A DNA stretch of 60,000 bases from contig OX442314.1 in assembly GCA_949358305.1 (NCBI GenBank), positions 25,903,118-25,963,117 on the forward strand, in the 5' to 3' direction. Below are positions 43,047-54,326 of the stretch, piece by piece (within the stretch, counting starts at the first letter, position 1; every line of letters starts with the position of its first letter). The notes beneath the pieces are model-generated. The model was not told where the DNA came from. It was given only the letters and a program-made list of their open reading frames with translations, and searched no databases. A program made the translations under genes and the position numbers. The DNA comes from Strigamia acuminata (taxonomy: Eukaryota > Arthropoda > Chilopoda > Geophilomorpha > Linotaeniidae).

Positions 43047-43270
43047 AAAATTTTCCCGGTCGAAAATTTTCCCGGTCGAAAATCTTCCCGGTCGAAAATT
43101 TTGCCAGTCGAAAATTTTACCTGTTTGAGTCGAAAAAATGCCGAGTCGAAAATTTTACTGGTCGAAAATTTTCCTGGTCGAAAATAATCGCAGTCGAAAA
43201 AAAGGCCATTTCACCTCGAGTCGAAAATAATCCCGGTCGAAAGGAATTCGGGTCGAAAATTTTCTGTCTT
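43047..43270. repeat. CCGGTCGAAAATTTT minisatellite
   Basis: About 13 units of 15-18 bp, core CCGGTCGAAAA, the reverse orientation of the array at 12538-12768. It is followed by ACCGGCGAAATGACC. Confidence 0.85.
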
Positions 43271-43329
43271 ACCGGCGAAATGACCTCACTTCCTAAAATT
43301 GAAGGGGCGGAGCTAGTGGCGTAGCAATC

Positions 43330-44170
43330 GCTTCTCTGACGTCAGTGGGCGCCGATTCAAAATTCAAAGTGTAAAAATAGCATCCTGTGCAGTTTTTTGC
43401 GTATAAAAATACCGACAAGTCAAAATTAGATTTTAAATTAGTTTTTTTTTATTTCCCAAAGATAAGAAGATTAGGAAAAAATTGCAATTTGTGTGCAAAC
43501 AAAAAATATGATCAATTTTAAAGCAGAAAGAATCTGTTCAATAGTGTGACAATTGCAAATTACATGCAATGGACAGTTGGACAATCTAGAGGCACAGTTC
43601 AAAAAGCTAGTTTATGGGCAAAATCAAAAATATAATTTGACCTGTTTTTTAATTAAGAATTGTTTGTATTTATTTGTGAATCATTTATGGGTTTTTAATT
43701 TTAGTTAGGAAATTCACATACAAATGATATTCTATTTATTTAAAATTTTATGTAATAATTCCATGGATTTGTTGAAGTAAAAATATTTTTTAGAATGCTC
43801 TATTATTGTTCAAATCGAATTTTTTGCATAACAAAAAAAAACGTGACTGTACAGTTTAATTTAATATCATACCTTGTCCATTTATTTTTTATCCAAATTT
43901 ATCAGTGTCACACAAGTTTGATTTCAAAAATCATAAAAATCATACAACAGTAATAAAATAAAAAAAAATAAAAATTTATTGATGAGTGCAATCAAACAAT
44001 TTAGTTAAGAAAAAATATTTTTGAAAATTATTCCAATTTTATTATGGTATATTATGGTGAAAGTTCATGGATGGCTTAAACAAACACTTACTGGTAATCC
44101 AAATTCCAAACTTTGTAAAATACCTGACAAATTTGTAGAATAAATGGATTTGGTATCAGTATAAACGTTG
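43330..44170. other. AT-rich DNA, no gene seen
   Basis: Low-complexity A/T sequence with no open frame of note. Confidence 0.5.
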
Positions 44171-44239
44171 TTCCAATGCTGATCATATTACACCCGGCGA
44201 CGACTGACGTCATAAAAATGAGAACCAATGAGAGCCTGG

Positions 44240-44475
44240 TACACCCAACTCTCCAAGTGGCCAAACCTAATAACGTCGTTCAACCTTGGGGAGATCACGG
44301 AAGCAAGCGCCAATGGTCTCAACCGAGAAGCGCACGAAAGCGCCATCAGCAACGAATATGATAATCTTGTATTTAACCTTTTGTTTGAATTAAATAAAAT
44401 TACTTGTAACATTCCACATTACGAATCGCATCGTGTTCAATTTATTTCCAACAGAAGGAAACAGGAAGCATGCCA
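44240..44475 (+). repeat. Dispersed repeat R, plus-strand copy
   Basis: The longest of three copies. It contains CCAAACCTAATAACGTCG, GGAGATCACGGAAGCAAGCGC, AATAAAAT and ends near TTTCCAACAGAAGGAAACAGG. Matches 8590-8795 and 12481-12525 on the other strand. Probably an LTR or solo LTR; termini not fixed. Confidence 0.6.
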
Positions 44476-44623
44476 AACGAATTTAAACGGCCATTTGTAC
44501 GATTGTACAGCTAGTACAGTTAGTACAAATTCAGTTTGTTTGCAGGATATGACATTTTAACGTGAAAACGAGGTGATTAATTTAATACATTTAAGCAAAT
44601 TTTGTTTAACCAATTTGAATGCA

Positions 44624-45202
44624 ATTACCGTACATCTTCGAATTGTCCGTGGGCCTTTAATAGCGCGTAGATCTCCAATTGCGCGCGGGTGCATAATTGG
44701 AGGCCCAAAATTTTCGAAATGTGCCAAAAAAGGACAAAAAATGAAACGTTTTGTATACGTTTTTTCCCGAAACGTATGGAAAACGTTTCATTTGTCACAC
44801 TTTTAGGTGTTTTTCGTTGCAGATACGTTAAAAAAACACAGCTTTGGCCAATTGACCGATGCTGGGTTTAAATAGTCCGCAGGCTAGAGTGTTTTGCACT
44901 CCATTCCTTTCATTTGTTTTCTGTGTTAAATTGTGACGCGCGTCTTGCACGTCGCGTTCCCGCGACTTTGCGAGATTGCGTGTCGCGCCACCTATGTTTC
45001 TTATGCAAATAAACATTCATGCAAATTTCCTACTACCGACTGGTCACTTATCGAACACCATCCAAGTACAATCCAATAGCATCGGTGCAATCAAGCACAA
45101 GAACACACCACGGGCCTCTAATAGCGCACTGGCCTCTATTTGTGCGCAGGGCGAAAAAATTTAAATAGCGTGCGGGTGCATTATTTGAAGATATACGGTA
45201 AT
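44624..45202. mobile_element. MITE with ATTACCGTA inverted ends
   Basis: Ends ATTACCGTACATCTTCGAAT (left) and ATTACCGTATATCTTCAAAT (right, reverse complement), differing at two positions. Subterminal GCGGGTGCATWATT and GGGCCTYTAATAGCGC motifs are repeated inside. 579 bp, no transposase. A duplicated target was not certain. Confidence 0.65.
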
Positions 45203-45247
45203 GTTTCTCACTGTGGGAAGATAAATTGAAATATCCCACACAAACTC

Positions 45248-45433
45248 TGCTGTGTTCGGACTTCACTGCATGTTTTGTGTAGTGACGTTATCTTTGCCTC
45301 AGGCGCTGTACCCCCAGCGCCACCTTGTAGCTTGACCCCGAATAAACGGCACTTGTTAGTTCTTAGCCTAATATGACTGACCTTTCATTTCAACCATCCT
45401 CAACATAATTTGTTATTAGTAAGATATATACTA
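45248..45433 (+). repeat. Gypsy B 5' LTR
   Basis: Contains AATAAACG as a polyadenylation-like signal and is followed two bases later by the primer-binding site. Confidence 0.93.
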
Positions 45434-45435
45434 AA

Positions 45436-45453
45436 TGGCGACGAGATAGGGAT
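45436..45453 (+). other. Gypsy B primer-binding site, tRNA-Ser-like
   Basis: TGGCGACGAGATAGGGAT. The first ten bases match the 3' end (CTCGTCGCCA) of tRNA-Ser; the rest diverges. Confidence 0.6.
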
Positions 45454-45629
45454 CCGAAATCCACGTTCAACTAATGAATCCAGTAGCGACGCAAGTTTTT
45501 TCGTGTTTTTCGAACTTTTTGAGCGCTTTTTCGGCCCGTTGCTGACCACGCCGTCCCGACGTTAGGCCTACGTTCCATTGTCACGTTTTCCTCGCGTTTT
45601 CGTACTCAACGCCGACTTTTGCCATCAAA

Positions 45630-48600
45630 ATGTCAGCTCTAAAAGGGACACCGCGGGAATACGATCCAACAGAGGATTGGGGCCTATATTGCAAGCGAAT
45701 GACGAGCATTTTCGCTTGTAACAAAATCGTCGATGACCAGGAGAAGGTCCACACGCTGCTGTCGTACGTCGGCATGCCGACGTTTAAGCAGCTGGACACG
45801 CTCGCGGCGCCGAAGGAAGCTGCCGACTTGAAGTACGCGGACCTAGTGGCCTTGATGCAGAAGAATGCACGCGCGAAGCCGCTCGTGCTGGGAGAAATTC
45901 GCCGTTTTCACCGCCGTGATCGACTGCCGAATGAAACCGTGCTGGAGTATTCTCTCGCTCTTCAGGACCTGGCCCAAAACTGTGAGTTCGCCGACAAAAC
46001 TAACGAATTAAGAAATCGCTTTCTTTGTGGCCTCCAGAATGAGCAAGTGCAACAGGCACTCACGTTAAAAAAAGATTTGACGTTCGACGACGCGGTCGAG
46101 TTCGCTGCCGCTGCTGAAGTGTCGCAAAAGGAATTTTCGACGATCGCGACGCAGAATGCATCGGCGCTGCCGGTGCATAAACTCCACCACGACTCCAAAC
46201 CACGTCACGATGCGTCAAGGGGTAGAAAACGCTCCTCGAGGGGCACTACCTCGTTTCAACCAGGCCGCCAACCATCCAACTCGAAAGGAAATGTGTCGGC
46301 GTGTTCTGCTTGCGGCAGTAAGTCGCACACGCGTGAAGCGTGCCGCTTTCGCGATGCCACGTGCCACGGATGCGGAAAAACTGGCCACATCAAACCAGTT
46401 TGCCGGTCGGTCTTGAAGTCACCAGCTCCAGTCCATGCAGTCGAGATGCCACAACAGCTCACGTACTACGCTGTCGAGCCGGATTTGACGACGACCGTCA
46501 ACGCGATTGGCATTAAAGCCACACAACCAATTATTTTGGCCATTAAAATTGCTAATGTCAATCTCCTAATGGAAATGGACACGGGAGCAGGCGCTACATT
46601 TATAAATCTCGAAACTTATACTAAATATTTTTCAAATTTTCCATTGCAGCCCCTTCCGATCCAGATGAATACGTATGGCGGCACAACACTCCGAATGGAA
46701 GGGGTTTGCGAAGTTCCGGTTCGTCATCGTGATCGCGATTTTCGTTTGCCGTTGTGCGTGGCGACTCACGGCCCCATCCCACTCCTTGGCCGCGACTGGC
46801 TCGAAGCATTTGGTTTGCTGTCGAAAACTGGCGACCTGGTGGGCGCAGAAGTATTTTCGTTGTCCACATCGACGCCAACGCCCGAGAAACTCGATACACC
46901 GTCGTCCAACAGATTGGACGAGATTTTGGAACGTCATGCCAACGTTTTTCGCGATGAAATCGGATGCTACAACGTGCACAAGGTCCACATCAATATCGAT
47001 CCGGCCGTGCAACCGATATTTTTGAAGAATTATTCAGTTCCACTCGCGATGAAGCCACGACTGGAGGAAGAGCTGCGCAGACTGCAGGATTCTTCTTCTA
47101 ATTGGGCGACACCTATTATGCATGTCCTTAAATCAGATGGCACGTTAAAGATAGCGGGATGCTATAATAGAACCATAAATAAGGCGGTTCTCCCCAACTC
47201 TTACCCTTTACCTCTGTTTGAAGACGTTGCAGCGAAGTTGTCGGGCGGTGAGACGTATTCTACTCTTGATATGAATCACGCCTACAACCAGCTGGAGTTG
47301 GATGCAGAGAGTAAATTGGTGTGCACAATTAATACCCACTTGGGTCTCTTCACAGTAAATAAACTTTTTTACGGGATATCCAGCGCGCCGGCAATCTTCC
47401 AACGCGAGATGGACAAATTAACAGCCAAAGTCGAGAGTACGCAGCCGTTCATTGATGATTCGGCCGTGACCGGTGCAACAAACGCAACGCACTTATGCAA
47501 CCTGGATCAATTATTGGGTGCATTTAACAAAGCCAATTTAACATTAAATAGGAAAAAGTGCAAGTTTTTGCGTGCTTGTGTGCAGTTTTTGGGGCTGAAC
47601 ATTTCCAAGCTAGGAATCACGCCAGTGGACTCAAAATTGGCTCCACTACGCAACGCCATGCAGCCAACCGACGTTTTATCGCTCAAATCGTTCCTGGGGC
47701 TCATAAACTATTATGGCAAATTTATTAATAATTTATCCACTTTATTAGAGCCGCTTTACCGCCTCACGCGCGACGATACTCCGTGGACATGGGGACCGGA
47801 ACAACACAAGGCCTGGACGAAGGTCAAGGCTGCAGTAACTGTCGATTCAGCGCTGGCACACTACGACGCGAAGAAGCAACTTTATCTGACCGTTGATGCC
47901 TCGCCGGTCGGTGTGGGCGCCTTTATTTCCCACGTAGAAAATGGAATCCATCGTCCAATTGCCTTTGCTAGTTCCCTCTTGTCCAGCGCGCAGAAAAATT
48001 ATGCGCAAATCGACCGTGAAGGTCTTGCGATCGTTTATGGCGTTCGCCGCTTCCATCACCACCTGTTTGGGAGAAAATTCATTTTACGAACTGACCACAA
48101 ACCGCTGGTGGCCATTTTCGGAGAGAAGAAAGGATGCAATCAAATTGTCGCCGCTCGCCTGCACCGGTGGGCAATTTTCCTGAGTGCCTACGATTATGCT
48201 ATCGAGCATGTGCCTGCTGTCGACAACCAAATTGCAGACGGATTGTCTCGCAATCCTCAACCCGTTGTCGACGGTCGAGAAGACCTCGACATGCACGTTA
48301 ACGAAATTTTTTCCGTTTCTCTTTCGCAGTTTCCAGTATCGCAAGCAGCCTTGCGTGCAGCATACGACGCAGACGCCCAATTGCAAGCAGTTCTGCAGTG
48401 CATCCGAGACGAATGGAAATCGACAACACCTGACTTAAAAAATTTTTATAAGCACAGGTTCGCCTTCTCCACGCATGGACCATTCTTGTTCCTGACGGAG
48501 CGTTTAGTCGTGCCAGAACAGCTTCGCCGTGCGGTCCTGGCGGAGTTGCACGCAGGACATTTTGGAATCGTGCGCACCAAGTCGCTCGCTCGTTCAACAG

Positions 48601-49667
48601 TTTGGTGGCCGTCAATCGACCGTGACATTGAGTCGATGGTGCGTTCGTGCGACGTGTGCCAGCGCGCACTCCCGGATCCGCCTAAGACGTCCGACTTGCG
48701 TTGGCCCATTCCCGACGAAATTTGGGGGCGAATCCACCTCGATTTCGCCGGCCCCTTTCATGGCAAAATGTTCCTGTTGGCTGTGGATGCGCGCACCAAG
48801 TGGTGCGAAGTTTGTATGATGACCGCCACTACCTCGAAAGCAACAATTGCGGTTTTAAAATGTTGGTTTAAACGTCACGGCTTGCCGATCCACGTTCATT
48901 CCGACAATGGGCCGCAATTCACTTCAGCGGAATTTGTTGACTTCCTGTCACGGAACGGCATCCGACAAACTCGTTCACCGCCTTTCCACCCAGCTACCAA
49001 CGGAGCAGTGGAAGGCTTCGTGAAGACATTTAAAAATCAAGTCGGGAAATTTCTAAATTTGAATTTGAGCATTTCAGAAGCCGTTGACCAATTTTTGATT
49101 GCCTATCGCTCGACGCCGCACGTTTCTACACGGACTACGCCGTCCGAGGCATTTCTACAACGAACTGTTCGAACTAGATTACATTTGTTGAACCCCCGCT
49201 TAATGCCGGAGCCAACAACTGTGGAAACGCGCCGTTCCTTCGAGCCTGGGGAATTGGTGTTCGCGCGCGACTATTTGCACGCCGCGAGATGGGTTCCTGG
49301 AATAATATCGCGGAAGACATCGTCCACCACGTACGATGTGGCCGTCGGAAATGCCATAATTTGGAACCGACATGCGGACCAGCTCCGAAGACGCCAGACT
49401 TTGCACGCCCAAACTCCGGAGGGGGGAGGGAATCGCGGACATTTTCCTTTGATAATTGACGACTCAAACCTCGGTAACACACCGCCAGTTGTACAACCGC
49501 AAGTCCTAGTTGCTCCTCCCAATTCACCCAATCTCCCAAACGTTCGTAATGCTTCTCCAGCTCCTACACCTCCTCCTGTTCCCGTCAATACTCCTGTTGT
49601 GCCGTACCGCCATCCCCAGCGTATTCGCAACCCGACACAATTTTACGGATATAATAACAGTGATTAA
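45630..49667 (+). CDS. Gypsy B Gag-Pol fusion polyprotein
   Basis: 1,345 residues in one frame. Gag occupies about 1-260 with two C-x2-C-x4-H-x4-C knuckles (CSACGSKSHTREAC, CHGCGKTGHIKPVC). Protease motif MEMDTGAGATFI is near 312. RT has TLDMNHAYNQ and FIDD (in place of YxDD) near 609. RNase H has TVDASPVGVGAF near 755. The integrase zinc module HAGHFGIVRT ... CDVCQ lies near 980 and the core LDFAGPF, SDNGPQF, GAVEGFVK near 1035-1130. There is a Pro-rich tail and no chromodomain. RT has several unusual residues where the family is conserved (GCY for GDY, LFYG for LPFG), so polymerase activity is not assured even though the frame is open. Gag and Pol are fused with no frameshift or stop between them. 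Confidence 0.93.
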   Translation: MSALKGTPREYDPTEDWGLYCKRMTSIFACNKIVDDQEKVHTLLSYVGMPTFKQLDTLAAPKEAADLKYADLVALMQKNARAKPLVLGEIRRFHRRDRLPNETVLEYSLALQDLAQNCEFADKTNELRNRFLCGLQNEQVQQALTLKKDLTFDDAVEFAAAAEVSQKEFSTIATQNASALPVHKLHHDSKPRHDASRGRKRSSRGTTSFQPGRQPSNSKGNVSACSACGSKSHTREACRFRDATCHGCGKTGHIKPVCRSVLKSPAPVHAVEMPQQLTYYAVEPDLTTTVNAIGIKATQPIILAIKIANVNLLMEMDTGAGATFINLETYTKYFSNFPLQPLPIQMNTYGGTTLRMEGVCEVPVRHRDRDFRLPLCVATHGPIPLLGRDWLEAFGLLSKTGDLVGAEVFSLSTSTPTPEKLDTPSSNRLDEILERHANVFRDEIGCYNVHKVHINIDPAVQPIFLKNYSVPLAMKPRLEEELRRLQDSSSNWATPIMHVLKSDGTLKIAGCYNRTINKAVLPNSYPLPLFEDVAAKLSGGETYSTLDMNHAYNQLELDAESKLVCTINTHLGLFTVNKLFYGISSAPAIFQREMDKLTAKVESTQPFIDDSAVTGATNATHLCNLDQLLGAFNKANLTLNRKKCKFLRACVQFLGLNISKLGITPVDSKLAPLRNAMQPTDVLSLKSFLGLINYYGKFINNLSTLLEPLYRLTRDDTPWTWGPEQHKAWTKVKAAVTVDSALAHYDAKKQLYLTVDASPVGVGAFISHVENGIHRPIAFASSLLSSAQKNYAQIDREGLAIVYGVRRFHHHLFGRKFILRTDHKPLVAIFGEKKGCNQIVAARLHRWAIFLSAYDYAIEHVPAVDNQIADGLSRNPQPVVDGREDLDMHVNEIFSVSLSQFPVSQAALRAAYDADAQLQAVLQCIRDEWKSTTPDLKNFYKHRFAFSTHGPFLFLTERLVVPEQLRRAVLAELHAGHFGIVRTKSLARSTVWWPSIDRDIESMVRSCDVCQRALPDPPKTSDLRWPIPDEIWGRIHLDFAGPFHGKMFLLAVDARTKWCEVCMMTATTSKATIAVLKCWFKRHGLPIHVHSDNGPQFTSAEFVDFLSRNGIRQTRSPPFHPATNGAVEGFVKTFKNQVGKFLNLNLSISEAVDQFLIAYRSTPHVSTRTTPSEAFLQRTVRTRLHLLNPRLMPEPTTVETRRSFEPGELVFARDYLHAARWVPGIISRKTSSTTYDVAVGNAIIWNRHADQLRRRQTLHAQTPEGGGNRGHFPLIIDDSNLGNTPPVVQPQVLVAPPNSPNLPNVRNASPAPTPPPVPVNTPVVPYRHPQRIRNPTQFYGYNNSD

Positions 49668-49767
49668 GTGTATTTGTTTTTATTAATCGAATTGGTACAT
49701 TGTCTATCGTGAATGAATTCTATTATTGTATTTGTGATTTGATTAATGTGCCATTAATGGGGAATGA

Positions 49768-49953
49768 TGCTGTGTTCGGACTTCACTGCATGTTTTGTGT
49801 AGTGACGTTATCTTTGCCTCAGGCGCTGTACCCCCAGCGCCACCTTGTAGCTTGACCCCGAATAAACGGCACTTGTTAGTTCTTAGCCTAATATGACTGA
49901 CCTTTCATTTCAACCATCCTCAACATAATTTGTTATTAGTAAGATATATACTA
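49768..49953 (+). repeat. Gypsy B 3' LTR
   Basis: Same as the 5' LTR; preceded by the purine-rich tract AATGGGGAATGA (49756-49767). Confidence 0.93.
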
Positions 49954-50342
49954 AACTCTTCTCCAAGTTAGTTATCATCGCCTCACCCCCACGGAAGATG
50001 CTCAGGTGTTTGGACATTGCTTGGACGATAAAAACTAATATGCTGTGCAGTGTTGCCAACATTTAACATTTTTTAAATTCTGGTATTCGACGTAATAATT
50101 ACATGGTGTTGTCTATTCCTATTTCATATTCTTGCAAATGAATTTCAGGTTGGATAGGTATCGTATTAATACTTTTGTGTTGCGTAAACACTGGATTTTC
50201 CGGTTCAAAACTGGCCAAATGCTGGATTATTATTGAAGAAAGATATCCTGAATATGAGGAACGATCAGGCTCACCCTATCCTACTATAGCATATCGAGCA
50301 TACGGGAAAAAAATGAAGTAATTGACAATAGTTTCGTGTATA

Positions 50343-50758
50343 GAGGTGGGTCCAAAAAGTCTGGGGAATGACGAAAAATTTGAAAAAAATTAACTTCCAA
50401 TATTTTGATTTAATTTTTCTTTTAGGATTACTAAATATAACTCTCAAGTAATGTCTGATTAAATTCTCAGACCGATTCAATAAAATTTATTCAAAGTATC
50501 AACGATAAATGAAAAAATAGATGTCCAAAAAGTCTGTTTGATGAAACAACTGGCAAATGATTAAAAGTGAAAAAAAAGCCTTATAATAAAGGTGTAATAA
50601 TGTAACAATGCTCTAATAATGACTCTAAATATAATTTCACTAGCGTTGAAAAGAATAAACAAATTCAACAGACTTTTTGGACATTTAATCAGACATTACT
50701 TGAGTAGTATATTTAATAATTTAATAATCCTAAAAAAAAAATTAAATCAAAATATTGG
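50343..50758. mobile_element. MITE with GTCCAAAAAGTCT inverted ends (left portion)
   Basis: The left end AGGTGGGTCCAAAAAGTCTG is mirrored at 56253-56234 (AGGTGCGTCCAAAAAGTCTG, reverse complement), and the long subterminal AATTTTTCTTTTAGGATTA is mirrored at 50715-50758. An inner pair GATGTCCAAAAAGTCTG...CAGACTTTTTGGACAT lies at 50519-50695. TA borders both ends. It resembles a Tc1/mariner-type MITE. Gypsy A inserted at 50758/56197, separating the right end. Confidence 0.75.
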
Positions 50759-51081
50759 TGTTGAATCCGGAGTAATTATCAAACGAGGTTGAAACACAAT
50801 TGAATCTTGTATTTAATTTGACGGTTGCTTTTGATTATACACTCGTGTTTAAGAACACTAATTTTGGTGATTACATTCGTTCGTTCGTTCGCAGAAGATA
50901 CAGTTTATGTTTACATTTCGAGTTCGTTGTTAGTACTGAATTTTTATAATATGGTTACCATTGTTTACACGTTTCATTTTTGCATTACAATAAGACAATG
51001 CTTGTACATAGTTTCGATTATTTCGCAATAAATATGAATTTATAATTAATGTTTGCAATTAATCCGATTCAACATCTAACA
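50759..51081 (-). repeat. Gypsy A 3' LTR
   Basis: On the minus strand it starts TGTTAGATG and ends TTCAACA. The polypurine tract CTGGGGAGA lies at 51082-51090. Confidence 0.93.
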
Positions 51082-51104
51082 TCTCCCCAGAAATTTGATA
51101 CATT

Positions 51105-54100
51105 TTAAATTTCTTTACGAGCACGTCGACGCCACTTTGCCGTGCTGGACATTGGGTATGGTCGGTAAGCTTTTGTTCCGAGGTGACGCCTTGATCGTCG
51201 TATCCCAGCGTCCCAAAACGAACCACAGGGATCTTGTGCAGGTACAGCGTCGACGTTCGTCGGAGTACCCTGGGGTCGCGTTAACCGGGTCGCCAACCTG
51301 TCGAGCTCGGTCAATGTTTGGTCGACGTCTGCCGCTGGTCCAGGCGTCGGTTGATTGGTAACAATCGTCGGTTTCCTTCGTGTTCTAAGCGTCGGCACAT
51401 CGTCGGGCGATGGCCTGATGAAACGTTTCCGCAAATGATTTATATGCTTTACATGTTCAATGTTGTCAATGCATAACTTGACCTGGTAACGAACTAAACC
51501 CATCTTTTGGGTGATAACACCCTCCTCCCACTTCCCAAGTGGTGAACGGGCCCAAACAAGGTCATCAACGTCGAAGGACCGATTTGGGTGACTTGTTAAG
51601 TTGTCCGAAATCTTGTAAGTCATAATTGCAGACGTGTGTGTCCTGGCTTTCCATCCAAGCATGAGCTCGGCCGGAGTTAATCCAGTATGTGCGGATGGCG
51701 TGTTGTGTTGGTGAAATAAAAACTTCATCAACCTGATCAATGTTGGCTCGATGGTCAACTTCTTCATTCCGTTTTTGAAGGTCTGCACGGCTCATTCGGC
51801 CGGCCCGTTTGATTGGGCGTGATATGGCGGAGAAAATCTCTGCACGATACCGTTGCTCAGGTAAAACGTCCGCATGTCGTCGGCTTGAAACGGTGATCCG
51901 TTGTCGGACACGACGACGTCGGGCAACCCGAAGGTCGCAAACCACCGCATTAATTGAAGAATCGTGGCTGTTGCTGTCGTTGTTGACATTCGCGCGGCCT
52001 CTATCCAGTTGGAAAAGGTGTCGACTGATACGAGAAACTTCTCGCCGGCCAAATCCGCAAAATCAACGTGTAAACGGCTCCACGGCCACACCGGAGTGGG
52101 CCACGAGATGGGGGTCTCCTTGGTCGGGAGGGCGCGAACTCGTTGGCAGTTGGGGCACGTCGCTACCTGTTGCTCGATTTCGTTGTCGATTTTCGGCCAC
52201 CAGTAGGCAGCTCGAGCCAGTCGCTTCATGGCCACGATGCCTGGGTGTCCAAGGTGTAACTGGTTTAAAACACGTTGTCGCAGGACGGTCGGGGCGACTA
52301 TTCGATGTCCGCGTAGAATCACACCGTCTACCACTGTCAGCTGGTCGGTGATTCTCGCAAAGTGATCCGGTAATTGCATGTGTTTGCCATTGGGCTGCAC
52401 GCTGCACAATTCCAACAGCACCTGCAATAAAACAACATCGGCAGCTGTTTCTGTTTTCAGTTCGTCCCATGTGACTGGCATTTCGCCCGCTGACATAAAA
52501 AGCATTTCGCTTTTTGTTAGACTTTCCAAGTCTGAGACAGCTCCATGTTGCAAAGGCAGGCGACTCAGCGCATCTGCATTCAAATGCTCAATTCCCTTAC
52601 GATACTCAATCTCGTAATTAAACGAGCTGAGAAACAGCATCCACCGAAGCATCCGTAATGGAACTACCTCGGGGATGGGCTTCTTTCGCCCAAACAATCC
52701 CAAAAGGGGTTTATGATCCGTAATAATGATGAAAGCGTACCCCATTAGATAGATGATGAACTTTTTGATTCCAAAGATGACTGAGAGAGCTTCGCGGTCT
52801 AACTGGGAGTAGTTGCGTTCAGCAGAACTCATGGTTCTCGACGCATAAGCGACGGGTCGCTCGGCTCCATTTATGCGATGAGCCAGTACGGCTCCGACGC
52901 CGACGGGTGACGCGTCGACTGCCAAAACAATTTGGTGAGCCGGGTTAAACGGCATTAACACGTTTGGTGACACAAGTTCGCGTTTTATACGCATAAAAGC
53001 CAACTCGTGTGCCTGGCTCCAAACCCATGTCTCACCTTTCTGGAGAAGGCGACACAATGGTGACAATATAGTAGCCATGTTGGGTAAAAACATGGCGTAG
53101 AATGTCACCAGTCCAAGAAATGCACGCAACTCGTGCACACTGGTCGGTGACGGTGCTGCCATTATCGCCTCGACTTTAGCTTGTAAGGGAGAGATTCCTA
53201 CGTCCGCTATGCGGAAGCCAAGAAAGTCGACAGCGACGGCCATAAAAATGCACTTAGGCTTGCAAAGCCTCAACCCAATTTTGCGAAAACGCAAAAATGC
53301 ACGGCGAAGCAAATTAAGATGATCAGCTCGATTTTTCGACGGCAACAACATGTCGTCTTGATACGGCCTAACCTCATCGATGTCCCTGAACTCTTCCTCG
53401 ATCATACGTTGGAATTCCCCCGCTGCCGTGATGATACCAAACGGCATGCGGGTAACTCGGAAAAGGCCCATGTGAGTATTAACCGCTACTAAATACGATG
53501 ATTCGTCGTCCAACTGGCGCTGCTGATACGCTTGTTGGAGATCGACTTTCGAGAAAATCTTTGCCTCGCCAATGGACGCCAGGATGTCCTGTATCTTGGG
53601 CAGCGGATATGGGTGTGGGTACAACGCTGCGTTGATAGTGGAGCGGTAGTCCCCACAAACGCGGATATTACCGTCTTTCTTTGGGACGATAACCAACGGC
53701 GTAGCCCACCTGCTGTACTTCGTTGGCACAAGTATACGCTGCTGTTGCAGCTCGAAAAGTGCTGTTTCCACCTTGGCTCGAAGAGCCATTGGTACCACTC
53801 TAGGTCTAAAAAACCTGGGTGGCACGGTGGCGTCCACCTCCAAATGGAGCGGAGGTCCGTTGTATAGACCAAGACCTGGCGTGAAAATATCAGCAAACTC
53901 ATCCAGTAATGCTTCCAGTTCGTGGTCGGGGCCCAATTGATTAACTGCTTTAGCGACCAGTGTGTGTAGTGATGCGGGTTCGCAAGTGCGCCCCAACTTC
54001 GCAAGGATGTTACGTCCAATGAGGCTTGGGCCACCGTTTTCGACCACGAGGAATGTAACGTCCGCTGTCCTATTTGCTTCGACAATTTCTACTTCAATTT

Positions 54101-54320
54101 TCCCGTATACTTCGACGCGATGGCCGCTGTAAGTTTGCAGCGTGTTGTGGGCATACCTCACGACTGGTGCGGTCATCGCATCGGGCCAAAGCAAGTTATA
54201 CGTGTCGCGAGTCATCAGCGACTGTTCACATCCTGTATCCATTATCATCCTCACGGGTTTTCCGTTCAATGTCACAGCCAACTCAATTGGCGGAAATCGC
54301 TGGTCCAAGTCTGTAACCAT
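51105..54320 (-). pseudogene. pol: Gypsy A Pol polyprotein with nonsense codon in integrase
   Basis: From the ATG at 54320 the frame contains protease (MDTGCEQS), RT with YQDD, RNase H (VDASPVGVGA), integrase zinc module and the first part of the DDE core. A TGA at 51792-51794 replaces the CGA (Arg) seen in the left copy, just after the catalytic Glu region (NGPAE). Beyond it the same frame stays open to the natural stop at 51105, encoding the integrase C-terminal tail (DLVWARSPLGKWEEGVI). The GT pair missing from the left copy is present here. Pol is in the same frame as gag, separated by one TAA. Confidence 0.92.
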
Positions 54321-54326
54321 GAAGAC

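Larger units (their letters stand above)
45248..49953 (+). mobile_element. Ty3/gypsy element B, apparently intact
   Basis: 4.7 kb, with 186-bp LTRs at 45248-45433 and 49768-49953 that appear identical (start TGCTGTG, end ATACTA), and target duplication AACTC (45243-45247, 49954-49958). One long gag-pol frame fills the interior. Identical LTRs and an open frame indicate a recent insertion. Confidence 0.95.
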
